This document shows, piece after piece, positions 26,819 to 35,656 of a DNA stretch of 64,000 nt. Numbering within the stretch: position 1 is the first letter of the stretch; each line of letters begins with the position of its first letter. The position numbers were made by a program, and so were the translations under genes. This DNA is from an uncultured Bacilli bacterium (GTDB lineage Bacteria > Bacillota_I > Bacilli_A > RF39 > UBA660). The DNA lies in NCBI GenBank assembly GCA_934130165.1, contig CAKOXO010000003.1, positions 1 through 64,000 of the forward strand. Reading direction: 5' to 3'. The notes under the pieces were generated by a model that did no database searches, had not been told where the DNA came from, and worked only from the letters and a program-made list of their open reading frames with translations.

Positions 26819-28613
26819 CTATGGACTGCAAGTCTCTATTTTCAATTTATTATTTTTAATTTTAAACTTTATACTTCCATCTATATCAGTCCTATAAATT
26901 TTACTATTTCTTAATATATTTAAAACACTATCTTTTGGATGTCCATATCTATTGTTTTCTCCAACAGATATTAAACTATATTTAGGACTAATACTCTTTA
27001 TAAAATTCTCACTACTACTTGTATTAGATCCATGATGTCCTACTTTTAAAACATCAATATCTGATAAGTTATATTTATCTAGAACATCTTTTTCTCTTTC
27101 TATTCCTGCATCTCCCATAAATAAAAATTTATAATTATTTAACTTTGTATAAATAACATTACTATTATCATTTTCATTATCATACTCTTTTGTTTGTAAG
27201 AAATATAATTTATTATTATCAATGTTTAATTCTTTAATACAGGAATAATACTTAATATATTTTTTATCTAATACTTTTATCAAATTTATTTCTAAATCAT
27301 TATAAGATCCACAATTAAATATTACTTTTTCTACGTTGAAGTCATTAACTAAATTGAACGCCTCTCCCATATGATCGTAGTCTCCATGAGTTAAAATCAA
27401 ATAATCTATTCTTCCTATTCCTAATTTTTTCAAATAAGGAATAGTTACACTATCAACAATGCTATATTTATTTTTTTGCTTACTCCATTTTCTATTATCA
27501 TAACTCATAATACCACCAGTATCTATTAAAACGGTTTTACCTTTAGAGTGAAGCAGTATTGAGTCGCCCTGCCCTACATCTAACATTACAAAGTAGTTTT
27601 TATTACTAGCTATTGGATAAAAATAATGAAATATTACTAATACTATTAAAAATGGCATAAAAGCATATTTTTTTTGAACCATACCAATAAAAAACATAAT
27701 TATAAATGCGTAATATACTATCAAAAAAATAAAATTAATATTACAAAAAACAAATTTAGAAAAATTAATTTTATCAAGGGTTAAAGTACTAATTTCAAGT
27801 AGTTTTATTAATAAATTTAATACATTTTCTAATATTGGAATAAAAAAAGTTAATAAGGAAAAGGGAAAAACTATAATACTAATAAATGGAACATAAAATA
27901 AATTATAAATTATACTTAAGATATTTATTTGATTAAAATTATATATAGTAATAGGAATACTAACTATAAATGATATTAAAGAAGTCATTAAAAGTTTTAA
28001 AAAATAATTATGATATTTATTTATATAATCTCCTAAAACTATCAGAGAAAATGATATAGAAAAACTATATAAAAAACCTACATCATATATATAGTTTGGA
28101 TTTATGATGATGGATATAAAAAGTACAGTAATAAATACATTAGTAGGTTTTACATAAAAATAATATATTTTGTTTATAGAAAATAATATAAAGAATAAAA
28201 CTGCTCTTAATATTGAAGCAGAGAATCCAACTAAAACTAGGTAAAATACTAATAATATTCCTACGACAAAGTATTTTAATTTTTCTTTTAGTTTTAATTT
28301 ACCTAATATCTTTAATAATATAGATGATAAGAGAGTTATATGCATTCCACTTATTGCAAATAAATGACTTATTCCCAAGTTTCTATATGCTTTTGTAACA
28401 TTTTTGGATATGAGAGAGGTGTCCCCTAATACAAAGGTTTTAAGATAAGGATTACTTGTTTTACTAATGACATAATTTTTTACTTTATAATAGAAACTTG
28501 AATTTTTATCTATTAGGTATATATTATCAATTTCTAATAAATAAAATACACCTTTTCTTTTTAAATATTTTCTATAATCAAATAAACCTTTTGTTTTACT
28601 TTTGGGAGGGTAA
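26819..28613 (-). pseudogene. comEC: ComEC, main part (membrane channel and C-terminal domain)
   Basis: The frame holds the competence domain (GISHLFAISGMHITLLSSIL and eight or more membrane helices) and the C-terminal metallo-beta-lactamase-like domain (LDVGQGDSILLHS, LTHGDYDHMG, GHHGSNTSSS). ComEC carries single-stranded DNA through the membrane in transformation. This frame has no start in context: its only early start is a TTG at 28378, inside conserved sequence, while the N-terminus lies in another frame at 28596-28922. Removing one C from the CCCTCCC tract at about 28606-28612 would restore a normal protein of about 700 residues. It is a recent frameshift or a read error. Confidence 0.8.
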
Positions 28614-28922
28614 TTTTAAATTTCCTATTATTTTTAATTTATCACCTATTTCTACATTATTTATAAAATTCTTTTTTTCACTTTTTGTTTCAAAATAATA
28701 GGTTCCAACAATTTTCTCTTTTCCAGTGATTTCTAAAGATAACTTTCCACCATCTACCGAATAATTAGTTAAAACTCCAAAAATTAGCTTATCGTTAATT
28801 TTATATTTACTGTTTGTTTTTAAATTAGCATTAATTAATATATAGATAGTTCCTATTACTATTAAAAATAAATATAAATAATTAGAGAGTAATATTTTCC
28901 TTAACCTTATCAAATAATGCAT
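28596..28922 (-). pseudogene. comEC: ComEC, N-terminal part (frameshifted from the rest)
   Basis: This 108-residue product holds the first membrane helix and the OB-fold N-terminal domain of ComEC (DUF4131: FGVLTNYSVDGGKLSLEI; VEIGDKLKIIGNLKLPS). It then hits TAA just where the other frame continues with KTKGLFDYRKYLK. Its start overlaps the end of comEA by 41 bases; either the ATG or a TTG three codons later (better spaced from AGGAG) could start it. Alone it cannot work. Confidence 0.75.
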
Positions 28923-29568
28923 CTCCTATTCCAGTTACTTTTTTTAATTCTTCTACCTCCTTAAAACCACCATTTTTCTCTCTATACTCAATAATATTTT
29001 TAGCCTTTGCCTCACCTATTCCAGTAAGTGTCATCAACTCCTCTAGTGTTGCATTGTTTAAAGATATTTTTCCTGTTTTTGTAGTACTATCCTTTTCACT
29101 AGTTATACAAGCACCATTTTCGACTCCTTCATAAGCTGTTTTACAATTTTCTCTTACTGTATTTTCTACCTCTTTTGTCTTTTCAAAATTTTTAACCTCA
29201 TAGTAACTATATACAACTATAACCATTTCATCCGTTAGCTTTTTACTTAAATTCAAAACACTCGTATCAGCATTTTTAGTTAAACCTCCAGCCATATTTA
29301 TAGCATCTATTACTCTACTTCCTTCTTTTAAAGTAAAAATACCTGAGGTATTAACCTCACCTTTAACATCAACCATTATTTCTTTTTCTTCTTCTTTTTT
29401 TACAGGTTCTTTCTTTCTCTTTATTTCATCTGACTTTAAGACATCAGTTTTAATTTTTGTATTTTTTGAAGGCTTTTTATAAAAATAAAAAAAGACTAAG
29501 CTACTGACAATTAATAAACAAGTACATGTAATAATTATTTGTTTTCGATATCTGTATTTAAATGTCAT
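28882..29568 (-). CDS. comEA: Competence DNA receptor ComEA
   Basis: The product has an N-terminal membrane anchor (about 10-30), a Lys/Glu linker, an SLBB domain (MVDVKGEVNTSGIFTLKEGS) and two helix-hairpin-helix motifs at the end (ISLNNATLEELMTLTGIGEA and FKEVEELKKVTGIGDALF). ComEA binds incoming double-stranded DNA outside the membrane and passes it to ComEC. The start ATG (29566-29568) follows AGGAGG. It is first gene of comEA-comEC. Confidence 0.93.
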   Translation of the reverse strand: MTFKYRYRKQIIITCTCLLIVSSLVFFYFYKKPSKNTKIKTDVLKSDEIKRKKEPVKKEEEKEIMVDVKGEVNTSGIFTLKEGSRVIDAINMAGGLTKNADTSVLNLSKKLTDEMVIVVYSYYEVKNFEKTKEVENTVRENCKTAYEGVENGACITSEKDSTTKTGKISLNNATLEELMTLTGIGEAKAKNIIEYREKNGGFKEVEELKKVTGIGDALFDKVKENITL

Positions 29569-29592
29569 ATCCACCTCCTACTATATTATTGT

Positions 29593-29621
29593 AAAAAAAA
29601 GAAAGACTACATTGTCTTTCT
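29593..29621 (-). terminator. Terminator after ftsW
   Basis: AGAAAGAC-aatgta-GTCTTTCT and eight T on the minus strand; separates ftsW from comEA. Confidence 0.8.
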
Positions 29622-29628
29622 GTAAATT

Positions 29629-30786
29629 TTATTTTGTTTTGACCTCATCCCTAATTCTGTTTTCTATATTAACTCTTTGAACAATTGTGAGAGCAGCGAT
29701 TAAACAAATTGTAAATGATCCACCATAACTCATAAATGGTAGTGGTACACCAGTTAGAGGAATAAGACCAAATAGTCCCAATAGATTAACTGCGATATGA
29801 GCAAAAATATAAATTGCTATTCCATAACACATCATTGCTCCCCTATTTGTATAACTTTTTCTACCAATTAGTAAGATTTGGTATAATACAAACATATATA
29901 ATAATATTATAAATATACCAAAGATAGAACCCATTTCTTCTACAATGATAGCAAAAATGAAATCTGTATATGGCTCTGGTAAATACAAATATTTTTGAGT
30001 AGAATTACCTAAACCCACTCCAGTTAGACCACCATTATTTATAGCAATATATCCATTACAAACCTGACTACCATTAGTTAGTAATTTAGAACACGGTTTT
30101 TTATAATCAAATCTAGATACTTGTCTTTCTAATAAAACACTATTTCCAGTAGTTGATATAACTAGCGCTACAACTCCAATCAAACCAATGCAACCGAATA
30201 GTGTTTTTGATTTTATAACTTTAGGCACAGGAGATGCTAAAAACATTGAAAAAACAATTGATCCAAATATTATTGCAGTTCCAAGGTCAGGCTGAAGCAT
30301 AATAAGTAAGGCAATTCCGCAAGCTACTGCTGGAGGAAAGAGACTTGTTGTATAACTATCTAGTTTTTTTTCACTCATTTCATAAAATCTTGCCATCCAA
30401 ACTATAAAGACAACTTTGATAAATTCACTGGGTTGAATACTAATAGGTCCTAAATCAAACCAACTGACAGAGTTATTTGTAGCTTTACCATAAACTAATA
30501 ATATGGCCAAACTAGCAGTTATTCCCATTAATAAAACCCAAGAAAATATTCCATATGCCTTTGTATTAAACTTAATCATTGTCAAGAAAATAATCAGTCC
30601 TATTATTAAAAATACTCCCTGTTTAATAAAGTAATTATATGGACTTACCGCATGAGACATATATGCAGTAACATTAGATGATGAAAAAACCATGATAAGC
30701 CCAATAATAAATAGTATTAAGGTACTTATTAATAATGGTTTATTTAGATATTTAAGAACTTTTTTGTTACTACGCTTTTTTCTCAT
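29629..30786 (-). CDS. ftsW: FtsW-type SEDS peptidoglycan glycosyltransferase
   Basis: This 385-residue protein has about ten membrane helices. SEDS hallmarks include PISIQPSEFIKVVFIVWMAR, LLIMLQPDLGTAIIFGSIVF, LPEPYTDFIFAIIVEEMGS and PLTGVPLPFMSYGGS. SEDS proteins polymerise lipid II together with a class B PBP. A two-Cys outer loop (KPCSKLLTNGSQVCNG) could form a disulfide. The second SEDS gene at 56911-58044 is more RodA-like, so I call this one FtsW. It is monocistronic. Confidence 0.88.
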   Translation of the reverse strand: MRKKRSNKKVLKYLNKPLLISTLILFIIGLIMVFSSSNVTAYMSHAVSPYNYFIKQGVFLIIGLIIFLTMIKFNTKAYGIFSWVLLMGITASLAILLVYGKATNNSVSWFDLGPISIQPSEFIKVVFIVWMARFYEMSEKKLDSYTTSLFPPAVACGIALLIMLQPDLGTAIIFGSIVFSMFLASPVPKVIKSKTLFGCIGLIGVVALVISTTGNSVLLERQVSRFDYKKPCSKLLTNGSQVCNGYIAINNGGLTGVGLGNSTQKYLYLPEPYTDFIFAIIVEEMGSIFGIFIILLYMFVLYQILLIGRKSYTNRGAMMCYGIAIYIFAHIAVNLLGLFGLIPLTGVPLPFMSYGGSFTICLIAALTIVQRVNIENRIRDEVKTK

Positions 30787-30865
30787 CTAAATCCTATCCT
30801 CTCTTATTATATAATATCATAAATATATATTTTTTTATAGAAAAATTTTTTAGGTAAATTTTATT

Positions 30866-30893
30866 AACAAAATTTGGTATTTGTCATAACCTA
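30866..30893 (+). promoter_or_regulatory. Candidate late-sporulation (SigK-like) promoter
   Basis: AAC (30866-30868), 16 bases, CATAACCTA (30885-30893). The SigK consensus is AC at -35, 16-17 bases, CATAnnnTA. The 15 bases 30880-30894 recur exactly upstream of the coat-like gene at 53510. No SigA -10 fits better at this distance from the start. Confidence 0.55.
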
Positions 30894-30923
30894 TAATAGA
30901 TTAAGTAAAGGAGGCTATGTCAT

Positions 30924-31082
30924 ATGTATTACTATGGTGGAGGATCTTCTTGTTGTCAAGGATATCCACAAATGTATTCTCAAAGTAGCTGCTGTGGAAA
31001 CAACAATAACTCTATTTATGCAATTATCTTAGTATTATTTATACTTTTAGTTATAGTGATTGGAACACGTTGGGCTGCATAA
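30924..31082 (+). CDS. YjcZ-like small Gly/Cys/Tyr-rich membrane protein
   Basis: This 52-residue protein begins MYYYGGGSSCCQGYPQMYS, has a second Cys-Cys pair (SSCCGNNNNS) and ends in one membrane helix (IYAIILVLFILLVIVIG) plus TRWAA. The glycine/cysteine-rich head with a C-terminal helix is like YjcZ-family sporulation proteins. AAGGAGG lies nine bases before the ATG. A second ATG seven bases upstream is in another frame and gives a short nonsense peptide. A terminator follows. It probably belongs to a sporulation regulon. Confidence 0.7.
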   Translation: MYYYGGGSSCCQGYPQMYSQSSCCGNNNNSIYAIILVLFILLVIVIGTRWAA

Positions 31083-31094
31083 TAAATTTGTTAT

Positions 31095-31126
31095 AGAAAA
31101 AAGACTTTTCTTTTTTCTTTTTTTTT
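31095..31126 (+). terminator. Rho-independent terminator after the YjcZ-like gene
   Basis: A perfect 10-bp stem AGAAAAAAGA-cttt-TCTTTTTTCT followed by eight T. A TATAAT three bases further (31129-31134) may be the -10 of def. Confidence 0.8.
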
Positions 31127-31156
31127 AGTATAATATCAGCAGTTGGGGTGATAAAA

Positions 31157-31705
31157 GTGTTAAAAATGAAAGATATTATTGATGAAAAGGATAAAAGAAT
31201 CAGAACAGTTAGTAAAGAAGTTGTTTTTCCTCTTACTAAAGAAGATAAGAAACACGTAGATGATATGTTAGAATATTTAACAAATTCTCAAATAGAAGAA
31301 TTATCAGAAAAGTATGATTTAAGACCAGGGATGGGACTTTCAGCAATACAGTTAGGTATTCCTAAACGTTACTTTGTAGTTGTTTATGAATATGATGAAG
31401 GAAAATTTGAAAACTATGTTATTTTTAATCCTAAAATTGTAAGCAATTCAATGGAAAAAATATATGTTGAAATGGGTGAAGGTTGCTTAAGTGTAAATAG
31501 AGATGTTGAGGGTATTATACCTAGGTATGCTAGAGTTACAGTTGAAGGTTATGATATAGATGGTAACAAAATCAGAGTTAGAGCAAGAGAAGAACTTGCC
31601 ATAGCTTTTCAACATGAAATGGATCATTTAGATGGTATACTATTCTATGATCATATAGATAAGAAAAATCCATTTAAAGATAAAGATAAATATAGAGCTA
31701 TTTAA
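31157..31705 (+). CDS. def: Peptide deformylase
   Basis: This protein removes the formyl group from new proteins. The three metal-site motifs are present: GMGLSAIQLG (GxGLAAxQ), EGCLSV and QHEMDHLDG (HExxH). Length (about 182) and the long inserts fit type 2 deformylases of Gram-positives. Three starts are possible (GTG 31148, GTG 31157, ATG 31166); GTG 31157 is best placed, six bases after GGGGTG. It is monocistronic with a terminator behind it. Confidence 0.95.
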   Translation: MLKMKDIIDEKDKRIRTVSKEVVFPLTKEDKKHVDDMLEYLTNSQIEELSEKYDLRPGMGLSAIQLGIPKRYFVVVYEYDEGKFENYVIFNPKIVSNSMEKIYVEMGEGCLSVNRDVEGIIPRYARVTVEGYDIDGNKIRVRAREELAIAFQHEMDHLDGILFYDHIDKKNPFKDKDKYRAI

Positions 31706-31710
31706 TATAA

Positions 31711-31741
31711 AAAGACGATACATTTTGTGTATCGCTTTTTT
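31711..31741. terminator. Bidirectional terminator between convergent genes
   Basis: CGATACA-ttttg-TGTATCG with A and T runs on both sides, serving def from the left and the membrane-protein gene from the right. Confidence 0.8.
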
Positions 31742-32528
31742 ATTTTTCCTTTTCTACTTTTACAAATACATAGTTTTCATTAATTTTATCTTTTTTAAAT
31801 TCATACGTAATACTGTAACTATTATTTTCATCTGTAATAATATCGGCATTAATTTTTAAAATATTTCCTTTTTTAGTGGCAGAAGTTACTTCTTGTGAAA
31901 CTGCTGGACCTGAACCACCACCCTCACAATAATACTGTGCATAAACCTTTTTATTTGCATCATATTTTGCATAATAGCAACTAGGATTTATATCAAATCC
32001 TAAACCAAAAGATTCATGCTTTATTTTAAAATCACTTCCAAATAGCCACTTTAATTCATCTTCCATATCTTCTTGTGAAACTCCAGTTGTGTAATTATTC
32101 TCTTCAGATTTTTTAAATGCAGCAGAATTAGTACCATTAGTATAATTATTGCTCATTTCTTCAGTCATTTGTCCACAATAACTTTCATCAGTATCAGATG
32201 TCATATTCTTACAGCTAATGTCAGTTTTTCTTGATTCAAAAATATTATCATATGCAATTCTCAACTTGGTTAAATTATTATTATTTAATCCATCAATCGT
32301 TATAACAATACCATCTATTTTAAATGTCCTTGACAATTGTTTTACTAATGCGCTATTGATATCAACTTCTTCTTCCTTATTTTTACTAATTGCCTTTATT
32401 TGAGTGCTTTTTTTATTGTTTAAAATTAGACCCTTATCATAACAGATATAAAATATTAGCCCTAGTATAATAACCATCAATGTAATTATTACAACTACTA
32501 AACCTTTATTATTTTTAGTCTTTTCCAT
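31740..32528 (-). CDS. Membrane-anchored outer protein, unknown
   Basis: This 262-residue protein has an N-terminal membrane helix (LVVVIITLMVIILGLIFYIC, about 10-29) and an outer domain with cysteines at several places, including pairs CKNM...SYC and NPSCYYAKY...YYCEGG that could form disulfides. No family is recognised. Monocistronic; AGGAG lies ten bases before the ATG and terminators bound it. Confidence 0.75.
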   Translation of the reverse strand: MEKTKNNKGLVVVIITLMVIILGLIFYICYDKGLILNNKKSTQIKAISKNKEEEVDINSALVKQLSRTFKIDGIVITIDGLNNNNLTKLRIAYDNIFESRKTDISCKNMTSDTDESYCGQMTEEMSNNYTNGTNSAAFKKSEENNYTTGVSQEDMEDELKWLFGSDFKIKHESFGLGFDINPSCYYAKYDANKKVYAQYYCEGGGSGPAVSQEVTSATKKGNILKINADIITDENNSYSITYEFKKDKINENYVFVKVEKEK

Positions 32529-32584
32529 TCCAACACATCTCCTTATCTTTATTTAATTATACAGTATACAGGAATAAATTAAAT

Positions 32585-32612
32585 AAAAAAAGAGATAAAT
32601 TAATATCTCTTT
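32585..32612 (-). terminator. Terminator after smc
   Basis: AGAGATA-ttaatt-TATCTCT followed by TTTTTT on the minus strand. Confidence 0.75.
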
Positions 32613-32622
32613 ACGTAAATTT

Positions 32623-35577
32623 CTAAATTGTTTCCATTTTTTCATTTAATTTAACACTAACCAATTTAGAAACACCAGACTCTTGCATTGTAATACCGTA
32701 TAAAGTATCAGCAAATTCCATAGTTTTTTTCTTATGTGTAATTATTAAAAATTGTGTTTTAGCCTTATAATGATTTAGGTATTTACCAAATGCCTCTACA
32801 TTAGCTTCATCTAAAGCAGCTTCTACCTCATCAAATAAACAAAATGGAACTGTTTTAACATTAAGAATAGCAAATAATAATGATATAGCTGTGAATGTTT
32901 TTTCTCCACCTGATAATAATGAAATAGTAGTTAATTTTTTACCAGGGGGACTCGCTACTATATCTACTCCTGTTGTTAATAGATCATCTGGATTTGTAAG
33001 TTTCAAATCAGCAGTACCTCCACCAAACAACTCTTTGAATACATTTTTAAATTCTTCTCTAATCTTTTCAAAAGTATTAGAAAATTCCTCAACCATTACA
33101 TCATCCATTTCATTCATTATTTCTAGTAGTGTACTCTCAGCTCCTAAAAGATCTTCTTTTTGTTTAGTTAAAAATTCAAATCTAGTATTAACCCTTTCGA
33201 ATTCTTCAATAGCTGATAAATTAACCATTCCTATTCTCTTAATATTTGCTTTATAGGTACTAACCTTACTTCTTGCTTCTTCTACCTCTAAATCTAATTC
33301 ATATTCATTTTTTGCCCTTTCATAGGTTAGAGAATATTCTTCATTTAGAGTATTTAGCATTGAGTCGAGTTTTACATCTGCTCTTGTTATATTTATCTCT
33401 AATTCTTTTATTTCTTTTTCTAAATTTCGAAGATTAGAATTTTTTAGTTTATCTGTTGCTTGTCTTTTTTCTAATTTATCTTTCAATTCTTCTATTGTTT
33501 TAGTTAAATTTTTACTATCTAAATTAAGTTTTTCCTTTAAGGTATTCTTTAAATTATATTTATTTATTAACTCTTCTTCCATTGCACTTATAGAATCATT
33601 TTGAATTCCTTTGAAATTAGCGATTTCTCTTTCTACACTATCTAATGATTTATGTAGTGTGTTAATTTCATCATTTTTAGAATTTAAAATCTCTTGAGCT
33701 AAAACTGTATTTCTAGATAATTTCATATACTCTTCATTTAGAGTTTCTAATTCTTTATTTATATCAATTATTTTATTTTTAGTAATTTCAATATTTTCTT
33801 TATCATCATGTTGCCTTATTTCTAAAGTTTTTAATTCCTGTTTTAAAGAAATAATACTCTTACTTTGGTATGAACTACCTCCAGACATTGATCCACCCAC
33901 ATGAATAACGTCCCCATCTAGAGTTACTATTTTATATCTATGTGATATTATTTTACTAAGTCTTGTAGCACTATCAATATCATTTGATACTAAAACTGTA
34001 CCTAGTTGATTATAAATAATATTTTTATATTTATCATCATAGTCTACTATATCAGCTAAAACTGCAATAAAATCACTATTTGACCTAATTTTATTTAATG
34101 TATCACTATCAATGTATCGATATTTTATAACATTTAATGGAAAGAAAGTTGCCCTTCCTAAATGATTGTCTTTTAAATAATTTATTGCTTCTTTTGAAGA
34201 TATTTCATCATCTGTAATAATAAAGTTTTTACTTGATGATATAGCAATTTCTAAAGCTTTAACATATTTATCATCAACATTAACTATATTACCAATAGTA
34301 TTATGAATACCACTAAGACTATTGTTTCTTAAAATACTTTTAACGCTGTTTGGAATATTTCCACCATTATCTATTTCAACTGATAATGAATCAATTCTAT
34401 GTTTTGTATTAATAATATTTCTATCAAGTCTTGAAAATTCATTCTGTTCCATACTCTTTTCTTTAGTAAATTTATCAATACTATTTTTATATTCTGCTAT
34501 TTCATTATTATTTTTGGAAATATCATCCATTAAATTTTTTACCTCAAGTGTAAGTAGTTCTATGTTTTTATTAATGTTTCCTTTATCCTCTAATAAATTA
34601 CGTAATTTATTTGCAATTTCTTCTTTATCTTTACTAGTAGAGGTTCTCTCTTTTAATAATTTTTTCTCACCATTAATTCTTTCTACTTCTTCAGTTACTT
34701 CTAATAATTCTTTATTAACATTAACTAGTTTTACCTCTAATTTTTCTAATTTGTTATTATCTTCAATATTTTTTGCATCATTAGTAGATGCTTCATTTGA
34801 TATAGTAATTATTTCTTTATCAAGCATTTCTTTTTTCTTCTTATTTTTTTCTAATTCATTTGATAAATTTTCAATATCATGAGCTAGTAAAGCAACTTCA
34901 TACTTATCTAATCCCTCTTTATTTTCTAAGTACTCCTTAGCCTTTTTACTTTGTTCTCTTAATGGATTAACCTGCAATTCTAATTCACTAATAATATCAT
35001 TTACTCTATCTATATTATTATGAGTTCTATCAAGTTTTCTTAGGGCTTCTTCTTTTCGTTTTTTGTATTTTAATATACCTGCGGCTTCTTCAAAAATAGT
35101 ACGCCTATCAAGGGAAGAATTAGAAAGAATTCTATCTACTTCACCTTGTGAAATAATATTAAATGACTCTTTACCAACCCCTGTATCTAATAACAAATTT
35201 GTAATATCTTTTAATCTACATTTTTCACCATTTAAAAAGTATTCATTTTCACCGCTTCTATATACTCTCCTTTTTATAGATATTTCAGTATATGGAACAT
35301 TTAAGTAATGATCATTGTTATCAAAAATAAGCTCTACCCAGGCAACATTTAATTGATTTCTACTTTTACTACCTGAAAATATAACATCACTCATAGAACC
35401 TTCTCCACGAAGTGATTTAACTGATTGTTCACCTAATACCCAACGTACTGCATCAACAACATTACTTTTACCTGAACCATTTGGACCAACGATACAAGTT
35501 ATTTTATCATCTAACTTAATATCTATTTTATCTGCAAAAGACTTGAATCCATTTGTTATTATTTGTTTTAAATACAT
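32623..35577 (-). CDS. smc: Chromosome partition protein SMC (short coiled coil)
   Basis: The N-terminal head has Walker A GPNGSGKSNVVDAVRWVLGE; the hinge spans about residues 405-525 (IGNIVNVDDKYVKALEIAIS; VGGSMSGGSS); the C-terminal head has LSGGEKTFTAISLLFAI (near 889) and Walker B FCLFDEVEAALDEANVEAF. SMC with ScpAB organises and separates chromosomes. At 984 residues it is about 200 shorter than the usual 1180; both coiled-coil arms are shorter while head and hinge look complete. It is monocistronic. Confidence 0.94.
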   Translation of the reverse strand: MYLKQIITNGFKSFADKIDIKLDDKITCIVGPNGSGKSNVVDAVRWVLGEQSVKSLRGEGSMSDVIFSGSKSRNQLNVAWVELIFDNNDHYLNVPYTEISIKRRVYRSGENEYFLNGEKCRLKDITNLLLDTGVGKESFNIISQGEVDRILSNSSLDRRTIFEEAAGILKYKKRKEEALRKLDRTHNNIDRVNDIISELELQVNPLREQSKKAKEYLENKEGLDKYEVALLAHDIENLSNELEKNKKKKEMLDKEIITISNEASTNDAKNIEDNNKLEKLEVKLVNVNKELLEVTEEVERINGEKKLLKERTSTSKDKEEIANKLRNLLEDKGNINKNIELLTLEVKNLMDDISKNNNEIAEYKNSIDKFTKEKSMEQNEFSRLDRNIINTKHRIDSLSVEIDNGGNIPNSVKSILRNNSLSGIHNTIGNIVNVDDKYVKALEIAISSSKNFIITDDEISSKEAINYLKDNHLGRATFFPLNVIKYRYIDSDTLNKIRSNSDFIAVLADIVDYDDKYKNIIYNQLGTVLVSNDIDSATRLSKIISHRYKIVTLDGDVIHVGGSMSGGSSYQSKSIISLKQELKTLEIRQHDDKENIEITKNKIIDINKELETLNEEYMKLSRNTVLAQEILNSKNDEINTLHKSLDSVEREIANFKGIQNDSISAMEEELINKYNLKNTLKEKLNLDSKNLTKTIEELKDKLEKRQATDKLKNSNLRNLEKEIKELEINITRADVKLDSMLNTLNEEYSLTYERAKNEYELDLEVEEARSKVSTYKANIKRIGMVNLSAIEEFERVNTRFEFLTKQKEDLLGAESTLLEIMNEMDDVMVEEFSNTFEKIREEFKNVFKELFGGGTADLKLTNPDDLLTTGVDIVASPPGKKLTTISLLSGGEKTFTAISLLFAILNVKTVPFCLFDEVEAALDEANVEAFGKYLNHYKAKTQFLIITHKKKTMEFADTLYGITMQESGVSKLVSVKLNEKMETI

Positions 35578-35614
35578 ATACCTTCACCCTATCTATACCC
35601 ATTAATTATACAAT

Positions 35615-35656
35615 AAAAAAAGCTTTGATTCAACTTTTATTTGAGATTCAAAGCTT
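35615..35656 (-). terminator. Terminator after the deacetylase-like gene
   Basis: AAGCTTTGA / TCAAAGCTT stem with a long loop, then seven T on the minus strand. The stem is inside the last codons of the gene at 35637. Confidence 0.7.

Noticed and set aside
28600..28615. Programmed frameshift in comEC
   Set aside because: The tract CCCTCCCAAAAG does not give a proper slippery heptamer in the zero frame, and the needed shift is +1; mutation or read error is simpler.
34322..34882. 186-residue plus-strand open frame
   Set aside because: It is antisense to the coiled coil of smc; Ser/Leu-rich shadows are typical of Lys/Glu-rich genes.
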